Assembly: GCF_023921125.1 (NCBI RefSeq)
Contig: NZ_CP099466.1
Location: forward strand, 3,100,001 to 3,164,000
DNA: 64,000 bases
Origin: Arthrobacter caoxuetaonis
Lineage (GTDB): Bacteria; Actinomycetota; Actinomycetes; Actinomycetales; Micrococcaceae
Direction: 5' to 3'
Numbering within the stretch: the stretch's first letter is position 1; the number at the start of each line of letters is the position of its first letter. Below, piece by piece: positions 61,104 to 64,000 of this stretch. The position numbers and the translations under genes were made by a program. The notes under the pieces are model-generated. The model worked only from the letters and a program-made list of their open reading frames with translations, searched no databases and had not been told where the DNA came from.

Positions 61104-61916
61104 GTGAACACCTACTACGCACCCGAGGCCGGACTTCCGGCACAAACCGCACTGCTTTCGGACCGCGCCGTCGTCACAGAGGCCTACACGGTGATCCCGC
61201 GCGGCGTGCTCCGGGACATCGTCACGAGCGTCCTTCCGGACTGGGACGGTACCCGCGCCTGGATTTTGAACCGGCCGGTTGCCGGAGGTGCCACCACGTT
61301 CGCGCAGTACCTGATGGAGGTCGCGCCGGGCGGAGGTTCACGCAAACCCGAACCGCAGGAAACCGTGGAGTCGTTTGTGTTCGTGCTCGACGGCGGTCCG
61401 CTCACCGTGACGATCGACGGCGAGCAGCACGAATTGACGCCCGGCGGCTTCGCCTACCTTCCGCCGAAGATAATCTGGACTGTTGCCAACGAAGGCACCG
61501 AACCGGCGCGGTTCCAGTGGATCCGGAAAGCCTACGAACCTCTGGCGGGGCACCTGCCCAAGGTCGTCGTCGGGCACGAAAGCGACCTTGAACCGGCGGG
61601 GATGCCCGGCACGGATAACAAGTGGCGCACCACGCGGATGCTTCCGGTGGACGACCTTGCCTACGACATGCACATCAACGTCGTGACGTTCGAGCCCGGC
61701 GCCTCGATCCCGTTTGCCGAAACCCACGTCATGGAACACGGCCTCTACGTCCTGGAGGGCAAGGCCGTGTACCGGCTGAACGAGGACTGGGTGGAGGTCC
61801 AGGAGGGCGATTACATGTCCCTGCGGGCGTTCTGTCCGCAGGCCTGTTACGCCGGGGGCCCGTCGAATTTCAGATATCTGCTGTACAAGGACGTAAACCG
61901 TCAGATCATGCTCTGA
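61104..61916 (+). CDS. allE: (S)-ureidoglycine aminohydrolase
   Basis: 270 residues with a bicupin fold. N-terminal cupin around GGGSRKPEPQETVESFVFVLDGGPLTVTIDGEQHELTPGGFAYLPP (in part); C-terminal cupin around FEPGASIPFAETHVMEHGLYVLEGKAVYRL (in part), with the metal ligands Glu/His/Gln of AllE/YlbA. It hydrolyses (S)-ureidoglycine to (S)-ureidoglycolate and ammonia. It begins with GTG directly after the TGA of the DUF6986 gene. Followed by hyi after 8 bp. Confidence 0.93.
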   Translation: MNTYYAPEAGLPAQTALLSDRAVVTEAYTVIPRGVLRDIVTSVLPDWDGTRAWILNRPVAGGATTFAQYLMEVAPGGGSRKPEPQETVESFVFVLDGGPLTVTIDGEQHELTPGGFAYLPPKIIWTVANEGTEPARFQWIRKAYEPLAGHLPKVVVGHESDLEPAGMPGTDNKWRTTRMLPVDDLAYDMHINVVTFEPGASIPFAETHVMEHGLYVLEGKAVYRLNEDWVEVQEGDYMSLRAFCPQACYAGGPSNFRYLLYKDVNRQIML

Positions 61917-61924
61917 GCACGCCC

Positions 61925-62770
61925 ATGAGCGATAGTCCCCTGGCTGCTGTACCTGGTACATGCTGGACCGTGAATTGTTCGATCATGCTGACGGATCTGC
62001 CTCTGCTGGAGCGTCCGGCCGCAGCAGCTGCCGCCGGGTTCGAGGCGGTCGAATTCTGGTGGCCGTTCGATTCGGCTGTTCCGGACGATCTTGAGGTCGA
62101 TGCGTTCCTGCGCTCGCTGAATGAGGCCGGGGTCCGGTTGACCGGATTGAACTTCTTTGCCGGGAACATGCCGGCCGGTGAGCGGGGTGTACTGTCGTCG
62201 CCGTCCCGCAGCCAGGAGTTCCGGGCCAGCCTGGAAACGGCCGTCGGGATCGCGAGGCTGACCGGATGCCGGGGCTTCAACGCGCTCTACGGGCTTCGCG
62301 AGGACGGCGTTCCGCTGGCCGAGCAGGACGAGACGGCGGTGGAGAACCTGATGATCGCTGCCGACGCCGTCGCTCACTTGGGCGGCACGGTCCTCCTGGA
62401 ACCGCTTAGCGGTGCTCCGGGGTACCCGCTGCTGACGGCGTCGGACTGTTTTGCTGTCATCGACCGTGTGCGGAATGGCGGGATGCCGAACATTGCCCTG
62501 CTGGCCGATTTCTACCACCTGGCGGTGAATGGGGTGAATGTGCCGGCGCTGATTGCGTCGCATGCTGCGGAGTTTGGCCACATCCAGATCGCTGACGCCC
62601 CGGGACGAGGAGTGCCGGGAAGCGGGAACCTTCCGCTGGCCCAGTGGGTTGCCGAGTCTGTGGCCGCGGGTTACACGGGGTTGGTTAGCTTGGAATACCA
62701 GAGTCTGGCGGCTGATGCCTTTGGCTGGCTGCAACTGCCGGGTGCAGAAACTAAGGAGTGCGACGTATGA
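61925..62770 (+). CDS. hyi: Hydroxypyruvate isomerase
   Basis: 281 residues. A sugar phosphate isomerase/epimerase TIM barrel with catalytic Glu residues in FEAVEFWWPFD, LEPLSG and the His/Asp-containing ADFYHLAVNG and HIQIADAPGRGVPG segments. It interconverts hydroxypyruvate and tartronate semialdehyde, the step after glyoxylate carboligase (not in the window). The ATG at 61925 is the natural start; the longer frame from 61622 lies within allE. ATGA overlap with allB. Confidence 0.93.
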   Translation: MSDSPLAAVPGTCWTVNCSIMLTDLPLLERPAAAAAAGFEAVEFWWPFDSAVPDDLEVDAFLRSLNEAGVRLTGLNFFAGNMPAGERGVLSSPSRSQEFRASLETAVGIARLTGCRGFNALYGLREDGVPLAEQDETAVENLMIAADAVAHLGGTVLLEPLSGAPGYPLLTASDCFAVIDRVRNGGMPNIALLADFYHLAVNGVNVPALIASHAAEFGHIQIADAPGRGVPGSGNLPLAQWVAESVAAGYTGLVSLEYQSLAADAFGWLQLPGAETKECDV

Positions 62771-64000
62771 CCCACGCTGATTTCGATCTGGTCGTGCGCG
62801 GCCGGAAGATTTACGCCGCTGCCGGGACTGGTGCCTGGGAGATCGGCGTCCGCGGGGGCACCGTGTCCGCCGTCGTGCCCCTGGGGACGGGGCTGAGCGG
62901 AGCGCGGGAGATTGAGCTCGCTGATGACGAGGTTCTGCTGCCCGGCTTGGTGGACACGCATGTGCATGTGAATGAACCCGGCCGGACGGAATGGGAGGGG
63001 TTCGCGTCGGCCACTCGGGCTGCTGCTGCCGGCGGCGTCACGACGATCATCGATATGCCGCTGAATTCGATTCCTCCCACCGTGTCGGTGGAAGCTCTCC
63101 ACGCCAAGCAGGAAGCGGCGGCTGGCCAGGCTTTTGTGGATGTGGGGTTTTGGGGTGGTGCCGTTCCGGGCAACACTGCTGACCTGCGTCCGCTGCATGA
63201 TGCCGGCGTCTTCGGATTCAAATGCTTCCTGGTTCATTCGGGGGTGGATGAGTTCCCTCACCTGGAGCCGGCGGAGATGGAGAAGGACCTTGCGGAGCTG
63301 GCGTCTTTTGACTCGCTGCTAATCGTGCACGCGGAAGACCCGGCCGTGATTGAGGCCGCACCGGAACCGTCTGGAAGGGACTATGCAGGGTTCCTGGCTT
63401 CCCGGCCGCCGTCTGCGGAGAACAATGCGATCGCACAGGTCATTGAAGCGGCGCGGCGGACACGGGGACGTGCGCACATTCTGCACCTGTCCTCTGCCGA
63501 AGCCCTGCCTATGATCGCGGAGGCCAAGCGCGACGGAGTCCGGCTGACCGTGGAGACCTGCCCGCATTACCTGACACTGCTGGCGGAGGACATCCCCGAC
63601 GGAGCGACAGCGTTCAAGTGCTGCCCTCCAATTCGGGAGGACGCCAACCGGGAGCAGCTGTGGCAAGGGCTGCTTGACGGGACCATCGATCTCATCGTCT
63701 CAGACCACTCCCCCAGCACCCTGGACCTGAAGGACCTGGAAGCCGGCAATTTCGGTGTGGCCTGGGGAGGGGTCTCTTCGCTTCAACTGGGACTGTCCCT
63801 GATCTGGACGGAGGCACAGCGTAGAGGCATTGGGTTGGAAAAGGTCCTGGAGTGGATGAGCCACCGACCGGCTGAACTGGCACGGCTGGGACGAAAGGGC
63901 CGGATTGAGGTGGGTGCTGACGCCGACTTCGCCGTGTTTGCTTCAGAAAGGACCTTCGTCGTCGACGCAACCAGACTGCACCACAAAAATCCCATCACTC
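62767..64000 (+). CDS. allB: Allantoinase (3' end cut by window)
   Basis: 411 codons are present and the frame is still open at 64000; the full enzyme is normally about 445-450 residues. The amidohydrolase metal site is complete: H65 and H67 (DTHVHVNEPG), the carboxylated Lys152 (FGFKCFL), H188, His near 240 (HILHLSS) and D313 (SDHSPS). It opens the hydantoin ring of allantoin to allantoate. The ATG overlaps the hyi stop by 4 nt. Allantoicase or allantoate amidohydrolase would be expected next, outside the window. Confidence 0.95.
   Translation, partial: MTHADFDLVVRGRKIYAAAGTGAWEIGVRGGTVSAVVPLGTGLSGAREIELADDEVLLPGLVDTHVHVNEPGRTEWEGFASATRAAAAGGVTTIIDMPLNSIPPTVSVEALHAKQEAAAGQAFVDVGFWGGAVPGNTADLRPLHDAGVFGFKCFLVHSGVDEFPHLEPAEMEKDLAELASFDSLLIVHAEDPAVIEAAPEPSGRDYAGFLASRPPSAENNAIAQVIEAARRTRGRAHILHLSSAEALPMIAEAKRDGVRLTVETCPHYLTLLAEDIPDGATAFKCCPPIREDANREQLWQGLLDGTIDLIVSDHSPSTLDLKDLEAGNFGVAWGGVSSLQLGLSLIWTEAQRRGIGLEKVLEWMSHRPAELARLGRKGRIEVGADADFAVFASERTFVVDATRLHHKNPIT

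Overview
The window is a gene-dense, high-GC chromosomal segment from an actinobacterium. The best guess is Arthrobacter or a close Micrococcaceae relative. Supporting signs are the homodimeric AceE-type pyruvate dehydrogenase E1, the short 94-residue HU protein starting at TTG, cysteine-free ribosomal proteins S14 and L33 encoded beside L28, DtxR-type iron boxes, many GTG starts, and several genes whose start codon lies 6-7 nt after a -10 hexamer (predicted leaderless mRNAs). No tRNA, rRNA, CRISPR array, insertion sequence or prophage was seen. The genome assignment is inference.

Layout. 1-2529: end of a CUT1 sugar ABC importer (two permeases, one MsmK/SugC-like ATPase). 2606-7653: an anchored protein of unknown function, then a thioredoxin/NHL protein and a CopD-CtaG fusion encoded back to back. 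7798-9031: HU and the rpmB-rpmG-rpsN operon. 9400-12743: an overlapping MHS transporter, MarR and GlgC-like operon. 12977-15740: GDSL hydrolase, diacylglycerol-kinase-like protein and M23 peptidase. 16044-20129: siderophore-interacting protein plus FepC/G/D-type importer with a DtxR box. 20242-25306: Xi-class GST, epimerase, YihY, PRC-barrel and MscS proteins. 25411-26528: the matching siderophore-binding lipoprotein with its own DtxR box. 26595-31622: ferredoxin reductase, Rieske ferredoxin, MarR, TIGR03085 protein and a large acyl-CoA dehydrogenase. 31685-33361: divergent ArsR regulator and OsmC-ACT pair. 33366-38693: formamidase FmdA, FmdB, SDR, zinc alcohol dehydrogenase, and an OFA-family MFS transporter with a 33-residue small subunit. 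39067-45242: xxxLxxG repeat membrane protein, methyltransferase, DHFR-like protein, thioesterase, tudor-like protein, APC permease, DUF3237. 45396-48930: MHS transporter, LysR regulator and M20 amidohydrolase. 49118-53577: NarL-type two-component system and a NatAB-type ABC exporter. 53722-57351: PadR regulator and aceE. 57441-64000: IclR regulator divergent from an overlapping operon of malic enzyme, DUF6986 aldolase-like protein, ureidoglycine aminohydrolase, hydroxypyruvate isomerase and allantoinase (cut by the window end).

How parts work together. The last operon is a purine-ring nitrogen salvage unit: allantoinase and AllE act on allantoin and ureidoglycine, Hyi processes C3 units from glyoxylate, and a malic enzyme plus a lyase-like protein sit in front of them. 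The two iron loci, about 5 kb apart, form one siderophore uptake system. Formamidase next to an oxalate/formate-family transporter suggests C1-amide use.

The most interesting non-gene signal is a recurring 15-bp palindrome (YTACCSGYCRGTARS) in front of the acyl-CoA dehydrogenase, the xxxLxxG repeat protein (two full sites plus a degenerate one) and the thioesterase. It looks like the operator of one TetR-type lipid regulator that is not encoded in the window.
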